In this document: positions 8,470-17,250 of the stretch, in pieces
Layout: every line of letters begins with the position of its first letter
Numbering within the stretch: position 1 is the stretch's first letter
Origin: Planctomycetaceae bacterium
GTDB lineage: Bacteria; Planctomycetota; Planctomycetia; Pirellulales; Pirellulaceae
Assembly (NCBI GenBank): GCA_015490875.1
Contig: WFWZ01000043.1
Coordinates: 1 to 37,792, forward strand
DNA: 37,792 bases
Direction of reading: 5' to 3'
Translations under genes and position numbers: made by a program
The notes under the pieces: model-generated
Seen by the model: the letters and a program-made list of their open reading frames with translations, nothing else
What the model was told of the DNA's origin: nothing
Databases searched by the model: none

Positions 8470-8633
8470 AGTTTCTCGTCGACAATGCGCTGTCGCCGAT
8501 ATTCGCCACATGCCTTCGATCAGCAGGGCATGATGCCGTTCATGTGCGAGACGTTTCGTTGGGCTCAGCCTCCGATCACGTCATATTCGACGCAGCAGCT
8601 TCCGACAATCGGCCAGACTGGACTTCGGGCTAG
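8466..8633 (+). pseudogene. DUF5615 PIN-like toxin, truncated by frameshift
   Basis: This 55-codon frame starts MKFLVDNALSPIFATCLRSA and continues GHDAVHVRDVSLGSASDHVI. This matches the first half of DUF5615 PIN-like toxins, with the first catalytic Asp in 'FLVDNALSP'. It ends abruptly after 'AASDNR' with 'PDWTSG' and a stop; the family is normally about 110-120 residues. The bases GACTTCGGGCTA (8621-8632) would encode the family's next conserved element, DFGL, but in another frame. About 7 codons normally separate 'DNR' from 'DFG', while only 8 bases do here. That suggests a small deletion (about 13 bases net, inferred) that shifted the frame and removed the third acidic residue. The product is almost certainly inactive as a nuclease. 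Confidence 0.82.
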
Positions 8634-8668
8634 ATAGCCCAGGCAGCCCGATCAGAAAACGAGCCGCA

Positions 8669-11197
8669 TTAGGGCATCACGAGCGTCGTCGTTTCGCGCG
8701 CCACGACGGGCTCTCGCTCGAGTTCGCTCGTCGCCTCCACGCGCACTTCCGCCGTCGTATCGGGGCCCTTGGCGGTCACCTCGATGCGGATCTCCTTGAG
8801 TGCTTCTCCCGGACGCAACTCCTGGATCGGTTCGAACGTGATCGTATGCCGGTCCCGACTGTCCTGAGTCACCGCCAGTTGCGATTCGATGGCTTCGACC
8901 GTTACCGACGGAGAAAAGTGGATCTTAAGCTGAATGCGCCGATCGGAGGTTCGTCGGCGGTTCGCCACCTGGATCACATACGTCGTCCGTTCTCCGATGC
9001 GGACCGGATCCCGAACGTCGTGCACTTTGATTTCCAGACGTCCGGACTCTGTCGGAGGTGTCGGCGGAGGAGTCCCCGGCGCGGCGAGAATCACGGTTGT
9101 CCACCGCTCCTCGCTGCGGATGCCTCCCGCGGCCGTCGCCGTGACGCGTAATTCGGCCTGCGCGGCCGGACGCTCGCAACGACACTGCACCTTGCGCTCG
9201 GTCGCCTGCCCTGGCTCAAGCCGCTCGATGGTCCACACCAGTTGCCCCGCCTCGACCTGGTGACCGCCCGTCGCTTTGGTCGGTACCAATGCCGGGTCGA
9301 ATCCGACCATCAGCCGAATGTTGGTGAGTGGCATCGTGCCGTCATTGCGGGCCGTGATCGTGTATTGAGCGGTCTCCCCGACATGCCGCTGCGTATCGCC
9401 TTGGATCGTCAGTACCAGCGGGGAGGCACCGGCCGGCAACGGCCGGCGTGGCGGAGGTCCCGTAGGGGTCGGCTGGGGAGAGGGTGGGGCTTCGGTGGCC
9501 TGCAGTGCCGACTCAAGGGACACTGAGGCGCCATCGGGAGTCGTAATATCGACTCGCTGCTTCAACGTTCCAGCTCGGACCACGCGGTACCGGATACTGA
9601 AGCCGTTGGTCTGTCCTGCAGGCAAGGGTCCGAGCGAGCGGCGAATCGGGGACGTGGCGCCCTCGGCCTGCTCGAGTCCCTCGTCGAAATGGATCGTTAC
9701 GATCACGTCGCTGATTGGCTGAGCCGAAGTGTTCTGCACTTCCAGTTCATAGAGAACGTCTCCCCCAACTCGCGCGGTCTCGGGTTTGGTCACCCATCGA
9801 GCTTGCAGTCGGTGAGCGGGAAGAACGCGTGTGTCGACCGCGGCTTCCATGCGGGCCACGTCGGCGCTCGTCGCCACCGCGGTCCACCGCACGTCACCGG
9901 CACGTGTCGCGCGACACGTTGCGTCGACGATGCGCGTGCTCCGTGGGGGAAGTTCTCCCAGATTCCACTGTAACTGGCGCCCGAAGACTTGAGCGGCAGG
10001 TTGGCTGTTGAGAAACTCCAGGCCATCGGGAAGCTGGACGGTGAGTGTCACCTGACGAGTCGCGATGTCGCCAGGGTTGCGGATCTCCATCCGGTACGTG
10101 GCCACGCCGCCGACCGGCAACGTGGTAGGGCCTGTCGCACGCAGATGCAACCCCGGTGCACTCCAATGAACGGTTGTCGTCCCTTGCCCCAACGGCAACG
10201 TGCGTCCGTCCGCCTCAGGTCTCAAGACCTCCATCGTCACCGCGACGGTTTCGGGACCAGCCGTAGTCTGACGCAGCGTCACAGCGGCAGCTCCCTGCGC
10301 ATCGGTGGTGGCCTCGGCAGATACTTGTCCCGTTTCCATGAAAACCACGTTTCCTGGAGGGACACGATACCGGACTTTCCAGCCTTGGATGGGTGTACCG
10401 TCTTGGCGAGTGACCTGGGTTGCCAGTCGAATCGGTTCGCCGGCACGAGCGGTCGCCGGAGCAGGAAACTGCCAACGGGCATCGACCCAGTAGATCACCG
10501 CCGTCTTGCGCCGTTGCTCCCAGTTCTCCGCGTTCGGTGCCACTACGGTGACATGCGTCGTTCCCGAGGTAGGTGAAGTGACCGAAATCCAACTTTGGCC
10601 TCGGCGAACCGTCACGTCGTCCGACTTCTTCGCCGTACCACGAGTCAACAGGATCTCTCGGCAGACCGTACGCGTCAGTGCGTGATCGCTGGCGAGTTGA
10701 TCGTCGCGCCGGTGGAACCAGTCGGAAGAGGACTGATTTGAGCTGACAAACTGGCCGACACTATCGGGGGAGATCGTCCATTGGATGGGCTGATCGGTCA
10801 TGAAGAAGCCGTCGTTCGAGCAGAATCCGGCGAGGAGGACAACTTCCGTTCCGACGGGAGCCGAGATCTTGCCCGGCATGAGCACGAGGTATCCCTTCTT
10901 GCCTCGAGGCACCCGGGGGCCGTGCAAGAGGGACCGCCCTTTTTGGGCTGAAGCGGGCTTCGCCGGCGGAGCCTCGGTGCACTGAGGAATCGGAGGCGGT
11001 ACCGGGTAGGCCGGTTCCGGAACGCAGATGATCTCATTGGGAGGAACCACGGTGGTGTAGTTCGGTGGTGGCAAGAAGATCCGCTCGCCGCTCGGGTCGA
11101 TCCTCGGCAAGCGAAGCTGACTGCAGGCGGACAGCAGCAGCAGCGTCCAGATCATCGTTCCTGTGCCGAGGATACGAGCCACTCGAGTTGACCTCAT
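8669..11197 (-). CDS. Lipoprotein with Ig-like and DUF11 repeats
   Basis: This 842-residue secreted protein begins with a lipoprotein signal: MRSTRVARILGTG, a hydrophobic stretch, and the lipobox LSAC with Cys25. After a Pro-rich region comes a Big_1-like Ig domain (about 245-335, 'ARAGEPIRLATQVTRQDG'). Four DUF11/CARDB-type beta-sandwich repeats then start near residues 349, 462, 590 and 719. Each carries a 'VG...YxIxxxN' strand such as VGGVATYRMEIRN and VGETAQYTITARN. A Pro/Thr-rich linker precedes the third repeat. Such proteins sit on the cell surface or in the outer membrane, and their function is unknown. GGAAGA nine bases upstream favours the ATG at 11197; an ATG at 11206 is possible. 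The frame runs open much further upstream, but it would cross the tRNA gene and is not coding there. Confidence 0.85.
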   Translation of the reverse strand: MRSTRVARILGTGTMIWTLLLLSACSQLRLPRIDPSGERIFLPPPNYTTVVPPNEIICVPEPAYPVPPPIPQCTEAPPAKPASAQKGRSLLHGPRVPRGKKGYLVLMPGKISAPVGTEVVLLAGFCSNDGFFMTDQPIQWTISPDSVGQFVSSNQSSSDWFHRRDDQLASDHALTRTVCREILLTRGTAKKSDDVTVRRGQSWISVTSPTSGTTHVTVVAPNAENWEQRRKTAVIYWVDARWQFPAPATARAGEPIRLATQVTRQDGTPIQGWKVRYRVPPGNVVFMETGQVSAEATTDAQGAAAVTLRQTTAGPETVAVTMEVLRPEADGRTLPLGQGTTTVHWSAPGLHLRATGPTTLPVGGVATYRMEIRNPGDIATRQVTLTVQLPDGLEFLNSQPAAQVFGRQLQWNLGELPPRSTRIVDATCRATRAGDVRWTAVATSADVARMEAAVDTRVLPAHRLQARWVTKPETARVGGDVLYELEVQNTSAQPISDVIVTIHFDEGLEQAEGATSPIRRSLGPLPAGQTNGFSIRYRVVRAGTLKQRVDITTPDGASVSLESALQATEAPPSPQPTPTGPPPRRPLPAGASPLVLTIQGDTQRHVGETAQYTITARNDGTMPLTNIRLMVGFDPALVPTKATGGHQVEAGQLVWTIERLEPGQATERKVQCRCERPAAQAELRVTATAAGGIRSEERWTTVILAAPGTPPPTPPTESGRLEIKVHDVRDPVRIGERTTYVIQVANRRRTSDRRIQLKIHFSPSVTVEAIESQLAVTQDSRDRHTITFEPIQELRPGEALKEIRIEVTAKGPDTTAEVRVEATSELEREPVVARETTTLVMP

Positions 11198-11408
11198 GCC
11201 ATTCATTCTTCCGGCCTCATCGACGCGGGCGCACTCTTCCACCGCCAAGCAAACGTACCATGCGTTTTGGCAACATGAGGCGTTTTTTCCACCATCACCG
11301 TTGCCGAAAGGCATCCCCCTTGGGCTGAGCTTGCGGGTCGTACGGCCTGGGAGGCCTCGAGAGCGGTGAGAGACTCCGGCGCCACTTTTTTCCCGCCGCT
11401 GGCCGGGG

Positions 11409-11414
11409 TATACT
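11409..11414 (+). promoter_or_regulatory. Possible -10 element for tRNA-Gly
   Basis: TATACT (5 of 6 consensus) lies 68 bases before the tRNA, with a T-run (11386-11391) at -35 spacing instead of a recognisable TTGACA. The 285 bases between the divergent lipoprotein start and the tRNA otherwise hold no gene that I can support. Confidence 0.35.
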
Positions 11415-11482
11415 CGAGGGGAGAACGCGTGGCACGCGGGGAACCGCCGACGCGGCCGCCTCCGCTGTCGCACGTCCGATCT

Positions 11483-11555
11483 GCGGGTGTAACTCAGTTG
11501 GCAGAGTGACAGCTTCCCAAGCTGTATGTCGCGGGTTCGAATCCCGTCACCCGCT
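11483..11555 (+). tRNA. tRNA-Gly (anticodon CCC)
   Basis: The cloverleaf is complete over 73 bases. The acceptor stem GCGGGTG (11483-11489) pairs perfectly with CACCCGC (11548-11554). The D stem is ACTC/GAGT, and the anticodon stem ACAGC/GCTGT surrounds the loop TTCCCAA, giving anticodon CCC at 11516-11518. The T arm is GCGGG-TTCGAAT-CCCGT. The discriminator is T at 11555 and is followed by CTG, so CCA is not encoded and must be added afterwards. It reads glycine GGG codons. Confidence 0.97.
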
Positions 11556-11621
11556 CTGAGAGCTGCCAGGGGGCTCGAGCCCCGAAGCTCGCAGCAATCC
11601 TTCAGAGAGGAAGTCGATCGA

Positions 11622-12566
11622 GTGTCCGACAGGCGGCCTCTTCGGTGCGAGTGTGTTCCGCTGGCGGGCCAGGAGGTGGCCCTGCACATCGACGGACGCG
11701 AGGTAACTCGCTGGCATGGCTCGCACTCCGCCCCGCGACCTTTCTTCTTTCCAATCGTCGGTCCGTCGCAGACGTGGCTGACGCGCATGGGACACCCAGG
11801 AGCTCCCAATCACGACCACCACCGCAGCGTGTGGATGGCGCACCACAGCGTCAGCGGCATCGACTTCTGGTCGGATGGTCCGTCCGCTCGCGTCCGGCAA
11901 CTCCGCTGGTTGGCTTTCGAAGACGGCGATGAGGAAGGACGCTTCGGATTCGAACTGGAATGGGTCGACGCGGGCCACGACCCTCGTCCGCTGATGCGGC
12001 AGACCCTCTTGGGCGCCTTCCTGCCCGATGCCGGGGAACAGTGGATGCTTGAACTTCAGACGGAGTTCCAACCGACGAGTGACGTATTGGAGTTGGGCAA
12101 AACGAACTTCGGATTCCTGGCCGTGCGTGTGGCGCGCAGCATCTCGGCTGCTTTCGGCGCTGGAGCCCTCCTCGATAGCGAAGGACGCCGAGGCGAGAGG
12201 TCGATTTTCGGCCGGCGAGCGCGTTGGATGGACTACAGTGGACCGGCTCGAGCCGGAAAGACGGCTCAGATGCGCGACGTCGGCATCACCGTCATGGATC
12301 ACCCGGCGAATCCGACACATCCCTGTCACTGGCATGTGCGGAACGACGGATGGATGGGCGCGTCTCTTTGCTACGGCGGACCGATCGTCATCGAGAAAGC
12401 CAAGCCGTTGTTGCTTCGGTACCTGTTATGGATTCATGACGGCGCGGCACCGGTCGAGTTGATCGAGTCACGATGGTCGACCTTCGCTGCTCGAAAGCCC
12501 CTTCTGCTAAAACACCGCCCCCGCCCACACCATCACTATGGGATCGTGCGAGCATCGGGAGGTTAG
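11622..12566 (+). CDS. PmoA-like family protein (DUF6807)
   Basis: This 314-residue protein matches the DUF6807/PmoA-like family (Pfam PF14100), common in planctomycetes and often found near sugar catabolism genes. Characteristic pieces are 'GHPGAPNHDHHRSVWMAHH' followed by 'SVSGIDFW' near the N-terminal third, 'WMDYSGP' in the middle, 'VMDHPANPTHPCHWHVRNDG' and a late 'LLLRYLLWIHDG'. The many histidines could bind metal or substrate, but the biochemical function is unknown; the old 'methane oxygenase' label is unsupported. The start is a GTG at 11622, preceded by AGAGAGGAAG with good spacing. An ATG at 11526 in the same frame lies inside the tRNA and is rejected. The gene starts only 66 bases after the tRNA and converges on czcA with a 10-base gap. 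Confidence 0.82.
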   Translation: MSDRRPLRCECVPLAGQEVALHIDGREVTRWHGSHSAPRPFFFPIVGPSQTWLTRMGHPGAPNHDHHRSVWMAHHSVSGIDFWSDGPSARVRQLRWLAFEDGDEEGRFGFELEWVDAGHDPRPLMRQTLLGAFLPDAGEQWMLELQTEFQPTSDVLELGKTNFGFLAVRVARSISAAFGAGALLDSEGRRGERSIFGRRARWMDYSGPARAGKTAQMRDVGITVMDHPANPTHPCHWHVRNDGWMGASLCYGGPIVIEKAKPLLLRYLLWIHDGAAPVELIESRWSTFAARKPLLLKHRPRPHHHYGIVRASGG

Positions 12567-12576
12567 CCGAAGCTCG

Positions 12577-15500
12577 TTAGGATTCCACCGGCGGTTGAGA
12601 CTTCCGAGACTTGGGCTCGAACCAACGGTAGATCGTCGGGAGGACGACCAGTGTCAGGAGGCTCGATGTGATGACGCCTCCAATCACGACGGTCGCCAGT
12701 GGCCGTTGCACTTCGGCGCCGGAACTGGTGGAAACGGCCATGGGAATGAAACCGAGGGCGTCGGTCGTGGCGGTCATCAGTACGGGGCGCAAGCGGTCCA
12801 TGGCTCCCTGTTCGACAGCGGTGGCCACGTCCTTTCCCGCGGCGCGCAGGCTGCGGATGTGTTCCACGAGGACCACGCCGTTCATGACTGCGATTCCGAA
12901 GAGAGCGATAAAGCCGATGCCCGCCGAGATGGAAAACGGCATACCTCGCAGCCAAAGAGCAAAGATGCCGCCCGTGGTGGCGATGGGCACATTGAGAAAG
13001 ATCAGCAGGGCGAGGCGGCCTGAGTCGAAGGTGATGTACAAGAGGGAGCCAATGAGGAAAAGCGCAAGAGGAACGGCGACGGCTAGGCGGCCTGCAGCAT
13101 CCTGAAGGTTCTTGAACTGCCCTCCCCAGGCGATCCGATAGTTGGGGGGCAACTCGACCTCTTTCTCAACCGCCGCCTGGGCTTCCGCCACGAAGCTCGC
13201 CAGGTCCCGGCCACGCACGTTGACTTGCACCAAGAAACGTCGTCGAATCTCATCGCGGCTGATCTGGGCCACTCCGGGAGCCACTTCAATGTCGACCAAC
13301 TGTTCCAGTGGGATCTGCCGGCCAGCCGGGTCCGCAACTTTCAGCCGTTTCAGGGACTCCAGATGGTCTCGCCAATGAGGAGCCAATCGCACTTGGAGTG
13401 GAAAACGGCGTTGCCCTTCAAGCACCTGTCCGACCTGCTTGCCACCGATGACCGAAATGGCATCGAGTACGTCCGAAACGTTGATGCCGTAGCGGGCGAT
13501 CTGGTCTCGTCGGATGCGCATCTGGATGTAAGGAAGACCGCCCGTCTGCTCCGCCTGCACATCCGCCGCACCGGGAATCCGCCGCACAACCGAGGCTACC
13601 TGGTTGCCGATCTCCTTCAACTTCTCCAGATCATCTCCGTAGACGCTGATTCCAATATCGAGTCGAACACCGGCGATCAACTCCTGCACGCGCAATTCGA
13701 TCGGCTGAGTGAAGCTGAAATTGTTGGCAGGAATGTTTTCCTCGAGAACCTTCTTCATGGCGGCAACGAGTTCGTTTTTCGAACGGAATCTCCATTCTTC
13801 TCGAGGTTTGAGCATGACAAAGATGTCACTCGCTTCCACACCCATCGGATCGGTTGCGATTTCGGCTCGTCCCGTCTTGGAAATGACCGACTTGACCTCA
13901 CGGGGAAACTCCCTGCGCAGCACACGTTCGATTTCCGTTGTCATTTCGATCGACCGCTCAAGCGAGACGCTCGGAAGACGGATCGCCTGGATCGCCATAT
14001 CTCCTTCGTCCAGTTTGGGAACAAACTCGGCACCAAACGTCGAAGCGATCAGCAAACCGAGGAGGAACGCTCCCACAGCGCAGCCCACCACGATCGCGGG
14101 GTGCCGCATGGCGCGTTGCAGCAACGGCCGGTAGCCTCGCTTGCACCAGCGCACCACCAGGGCATCGCGTTGGCTGAACTTGCGAGCCAGAAAGAGGCTG
14201 GCGAGAACCGGCATAACTGTGAGCGAAAGGACGAGGGCTCCCACCAGTGCCGACATGAAGGTAAAGGCCATCGGGCCGAACATCTTGCCTTCGATGCCGC
14301 GCAGCGAAAGGACGGGCAAGAAGACGATGATGACGATCGCACCCGCGAAGAGGATCGGCCGTCCCACCTCGTGGCCGGCCTCGCGAAACACCTCCAGTCC
14401 TGCCCGCTGCAGGTCGGGCTGTCTCCGCTTGGCGTCGGCCACATGCCGAATGGCATTCTCCACCATAACTACCGCGCCGTCGACAATGATGCCGAAGTCG
14501 AGCGCTCCAAGGCTCATCAAGTTGGCCGACACCCCGAAGTAGTTCATCGAGATGAAGGTAACCAGGGCCGAGAGAGGAATCGCCGAGGCCACGATCAGCC
14601 CGGCTCGCCAATCGCCGACGAGCAGAAACAGCATGATGACGACGAGGATCGCCCCACCGCTGATGTTCTCCGTGACCGTATCGATCGCCCTGCGAACCAA
14701 CTCGGTACGGTCATAAAAGGTGTCGATGTAGACACCCTCCGGAAGAGTCTTGGCGATCTCTTTCACCTTCTTTTTCACGCGATCGACGACAACGCGCGAG
14801 TTCTCTCCCATCAGCATCATCACGATGCCGACCACCGCTTCGCCTCGCCCGTCTCGAGTGACATATCCTTGCCGCAGCATCGGAGCGAACCGAACTTCGG
14901 CGACATCACGAACGTGGATCGGCGTGCCGTCTTCCCGGGTATCCAGCACGATGCGGCGGATATCTTCGAGCGACTCGACCAGACCCTCGCCACGAATCAA
15001 TTGTTGCTCTTCATGGTGAACGATGTACCCGCCGCCCGCATTGGCATTGTTTTGCTGCAGCGCTTCGAAAACGCGTTGTAGCGGAATGCGGTAGTTGAGC
15101 AGCGCGTCGGGGTTGATCTGCACCTCGTACGTCTTGAGTTCCCCGCCGAAGGTGTTGACTTCGATAACGCCAGGGACGCTGCGCAGTTGAAAGGCGACCT
15201 GCCAGTCGAGGATCGTGCGCAGCTCCTGCAAGCTGTAGTTGTATCCGGGCTTCGCTCGGAGCTCGAACTGGTAGATCTCACCCATCCCTGTGGCGATCGG
15301 CCCCATCGTGGGCGTTCCCAGCCCTTCGGGAATCTGTTCTCGAGCCTCCGTCAGGCGTTCTCCGACCTGCTGCCGAGCCCAATAGATGTCGGTCCCTTCT
15401 TCGAAGACGACGGTGACGTTCGAGAGTCCGAAGCGAGTCACGCTCCGGATCTCTTCGACTCGTGGAATACCGCTCATCGCGGTCTCGACCGGAAACGTCA

Positions 15501-15693
15501 CGAACTGTTCCATCTCGACCGGGCCGAGTGCCGGTGACGAAGTCAAAATCTGAACCTGGACGTTTGTCAGGTCAGGTACTGCGTCGACCGGCAATACGGT
15601 CATCGAATGGATGCCGATCGCCACGACCAGCAGCGCCAACAACAAGATGGCAAAGCGATTGTTCAGCGATGCATCGATGATCTTGTTGATCAT
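12577..15693 (-). CDS. CzcA/CusA-family heavy-metal RND efflux pump
   Basis: This 1038-residue inner-membrane proton antiporter belongs to the HME-RND family. It opens with MINKIIDASLNNRFAILLLA and the family's 'VLPVDAVPDLTNVQVQILT'. Porter-domain features such as 'WARQQVGERL' and 'TGMGEIYQFEL' follow. The fourth membrane helix carries DFGIIVDGAVVMVEN (about 398-413), with the Asp-Asp-Glu set used for proton relay. The length is normal for the family and no break is visible. It would export divalent or monovalent metal ions (Co/Zn/Cd or Cu/Ag) from cytoplasm or periplasm through a tripartite complex. The adaptor is encoded 39 bases upstream. No outer-membrane TolC-type channel is in the window, so that part must be elsewhere. 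The exact metal cannot be told from motifs alone. Confidence 0.95.
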   Translation of the reverse strand: MINKIIDASLNNRFAILLLALLVVAIGIHSMTVLPVDAVPDLTNVQVQILTSSPALGPVEMEQFVTFPVETAMSGIPRVEEIRSVTRFGLSNVTVVFEEGTDIYWARQQVGERLTEAREQIPEGLGTPTMGPIATGMGEIYQFELRAKPGYNYSLQELRTILDWQVAFQLRSVPGVIEVNTFGGELKTYEVQINPDALLNYRIPLQRVFEALQQNNANAGGGYIVHHEEQQLIRGEGLVESLEDIRRIVLDTREDGTPIHVRDVAEVRFAPMLRQGYVTRDGRGEAVVGIVMMLMGENSRVVVDRVKKKVKEIAKTLPEGVYIDTFYDRTELVRRAIDTVTENISGGAILVVIMLFLLVGDWRAGLIVASAIPLSALVTFISMNYFGVSANLMSLGALDFGIIVDGAVVMVENAIRHVADAKRRQPDLQRAGLEVFREAGHEVGRPILFAGAIVIIVFLPVLSLRGIEGKMFGPMAFTFMSALVGALVLSLTVMPVLASLFLARKFSQRDALVVRWCKRGYRPLLQRAMRHPAIVVGCAVGAFLLGLLIASTFGAEFVPKLDEGDMAIQAIRLPSVSLERSIEMTTEIERVLRREFPREVKSVISKTGRAEIATDPMGVEASDIFVMLKPREEWRFRSKNELVAAMKKVLEENIPANNFSFTQPIELRVQELIAGVRLDIGISVYGDDLEKLKEIGNQVASVVRRIPGAADVQAEQTGGLPYIQMRIRRDQIARYGINVSDVLDAISVIGGKQVGQVLEGQRRFPLQVRLAPHWRDHLESLKRLKVADPAGRQIPLEQLVDIEVAPGVAQISRDEIRRRFLVQVNVRGRDLASFVAEAQAAVEKEVELPPNYRIAWGGQFKNLQDAAGRLAVAVPLALFLIGSLLYITFDSGRLALLIFLNVPIATTGGIFALWLRGMPFSISAGIGFIALFGIAVMNGVVLVEHIRSLRAAGKDVATAVEQGAMDRLRPVLMTATTDALGFIPMAVSTSSGAEVQRPLATVVIGGVITSSLLTLVVLPTIYRWFEPKSRKSQPPVES

Positions 15694-15732
15694 ACCCGAA
15701 TCGTCTCCGGAAAATGGCCGCGAACAACCTTA

Positions 15733-17250
15733 TTAGTGACTGTGAGAGATTTTGCTTTTCAGGAGTTCTGACTTGAGCGAAAAGGCGCCTCGCACCACGA
15801 CGGCTTCTCCCTCCTTCAGTCCGCTGCGAATCTGCACCATCCCGTCATTTCGGTCTCCCACATCGACCCATCGCCGTTCGAAACGGCCTTCTCCCACTTG
15901 CACGAAGACAGCGCTGCGGCCTTCGATCTCGATGACGGCCGAAGCGGGAATGGCGAGCACCGTCCCCAGCGACTCGCCCGGCAACGCCACCTCGACGAAC
16001 ATCCCCGCCTTCAAGTGGCGTTCGGGGTTGGCGACGCGCGCGAGCAGCCGCAAGGTCCGTGTCTGCGGATCGAGGATGTCTCCGCGATAAAAGACTTCGG
16101 CCGTGTGTTCGTGATCCGAAGTTGGAGATCGGAAACGAAGAGTCTTACCAACATGCTGCAGTTTGGGAAGATCCTTCTGGTAGATGTCGACTTGAAGCCA
16201 CAACACGGACAAATCGGCGATCGTGAACATCTCCGTGTCGCGCCCCACGCGCTCGGCCAAGACCACATTCTTCTTGATCACGGTACCCGCGAATGGGACG
16301 CGAATTTCGTAATGAGAAATCTCCTCTCCTTCCTTCTCCGGGTCGATCTCCTTCAGTTGATCCTGATGATATCCGAGGATGAACAGTTTCGACTGAGCCA
16401 CGGCAACGGCCTGTTCCGCCTGCTGGCGTTCCTGCTCGGCCATCAGTGCCTCTTGCCAGACCGTGAACTTGAGCTGTTCGCGGAGTGCGAGAAACGTCGC
16501 CTCGTCCGCTTCCAACGCCGCCTTCGCCGTAATCAACTGCTTGCCCGCAACGACGTTCTGTGAGGCGAGCGAACTGAGGCGTTCATAGTCGGCTTTCGAT
16601 TTGTGCAATCGCGCGTAGGCCGAGAGGAGCGCCTGCCGGTTCTCCCCCATCGGCTTATCGGCGAACATCTGATCGATTTGTGTGATCGGAGTCCCCTTCT
16701 CCAGCGCCTCGATCAGCGCCCTTGTGTTGTCACTGATCTGCCGTTTCCACTGACTGTTGACTCGGGCAATTTCCGCCTGCAATCGGGCTCTTACTAGCTC
16801 GAGTTTCGCGGAACCGACTTCGGGGCTGTCAATCACCGCCAAGACCGCATTGGCCGGTACATCGTCTCCGAAGTCGACATGCACGGAGTGGACCCGGCCT
16901 TCGACGAGGGAATAGACGTGAGCCAGCCGGTCTTCGTTCAGGACGACCTTGCCCGTAAACCACGAGACTCCAGAGATTTGACGCTTGCGCGCTGGCTCCA
17001 CCTGCAGGCCGGCAGCCGACCACTTCTCACGAGGTAGGGACACAACCCCCTCCGCTCCGTGCTCGCCGTGGCCGTGCTCCTCACCCTCCTCATCATGTTC
17101 GGCTGCCGGAGCACGTATTCCCGCTCCGCGCCACCACCACGTCGCGCCGGCTCCTCCGATCACTACGCCGCACATCAAGGCGACCGCCCACAGCCAGCGG
17201 CCGGTGCCGCGGCGTTGCGAGCGGTTCGGTGCTCGAGCCTCATCGTTCAT
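15733..17250 (-). CDS. CzcB/CusB-type periplasmic adaptor of the metal efflux pump
   Basis: This 505-residue membrane-fusion protein has one N-terminal transmembrane helix (about 18-40). A His/Glu-rich linker (51-68: EHDEEGEEHGHGEHGAEG) follows and probably binds metal. Next come the adaptor domains: 'VSWFTGKVVLNEDRLAHVYS' (barrel-sandwich start), a long helical hairpin (about residues 150-290), 'EIRVPFAGTVIKKNVVLAER' (lipoyl closing half) and a C-terminal 'GLKEGEAVVVRGAF' membrane-proximal domain. It connects the RND pump to an outer-membrane channel. The ATG at 17250 overlaps the sulfatase stop (ATGA) and has a strong AGGAGGAGG upstream. The frame is open further upstream, but only as an overlap with the sulfatase gene. 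Confidence 0.92.
   Translation of the reverse strand: MNDEARAPNRSQRRGTGRWLWAVALMCGVVIGGAGATWWWRGAGIRAPAAEHDEEGEEHGHGEHGAEGVVSLPREKWSAAGLQVEPARKRQISGVSWFTGKVVLNEDRLAHVYSLVEGRVHSVHVDFGDDVPANAVLAVIDSPEVGSAKLELVRARLQAEIARVNSQWKRQISDNTRALIEALEKGTPITQIDQMFADKPMGENRQALLSAYARLHKSKADYERLSSLASQNVVAGKQLITAKAALEADEATFLALREQLKFTVWQEALMAEQERQQAEQAVAVAQSKLFILGYHQDQLKEIDPEKEGEEISHYEIRVPFAGTVIKKNVVLAERVGRDTEMFTIADLSVLWLQVDIYQKDLPKLQHVGKTLRFRSPTSDHEHTAEVFYRGDILDPQTRTLRLLARVANPERHLKAGMFVEVALPGESLGTVLAIPASAVIEIEGRSAVFVQVGEGRFERRWVDVGDRNDGMVQIRSGLKEGEAVVVRGAFSLKSELLKSKISHSH

Noticed and set aside
11526..11621. Upstream start for the PmoA-like protein
   Set aside because: It lies inside the tRNA-Gly gene; the GTG at 11622 has a proper ribosome-binding site.
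13225..15081. 618-codon frame on the plus strand
   Set aside because: It is antisense to czcA, has no known motif, and is rich in His/Arg/Gln as expected for a reversed GC-rich gene.
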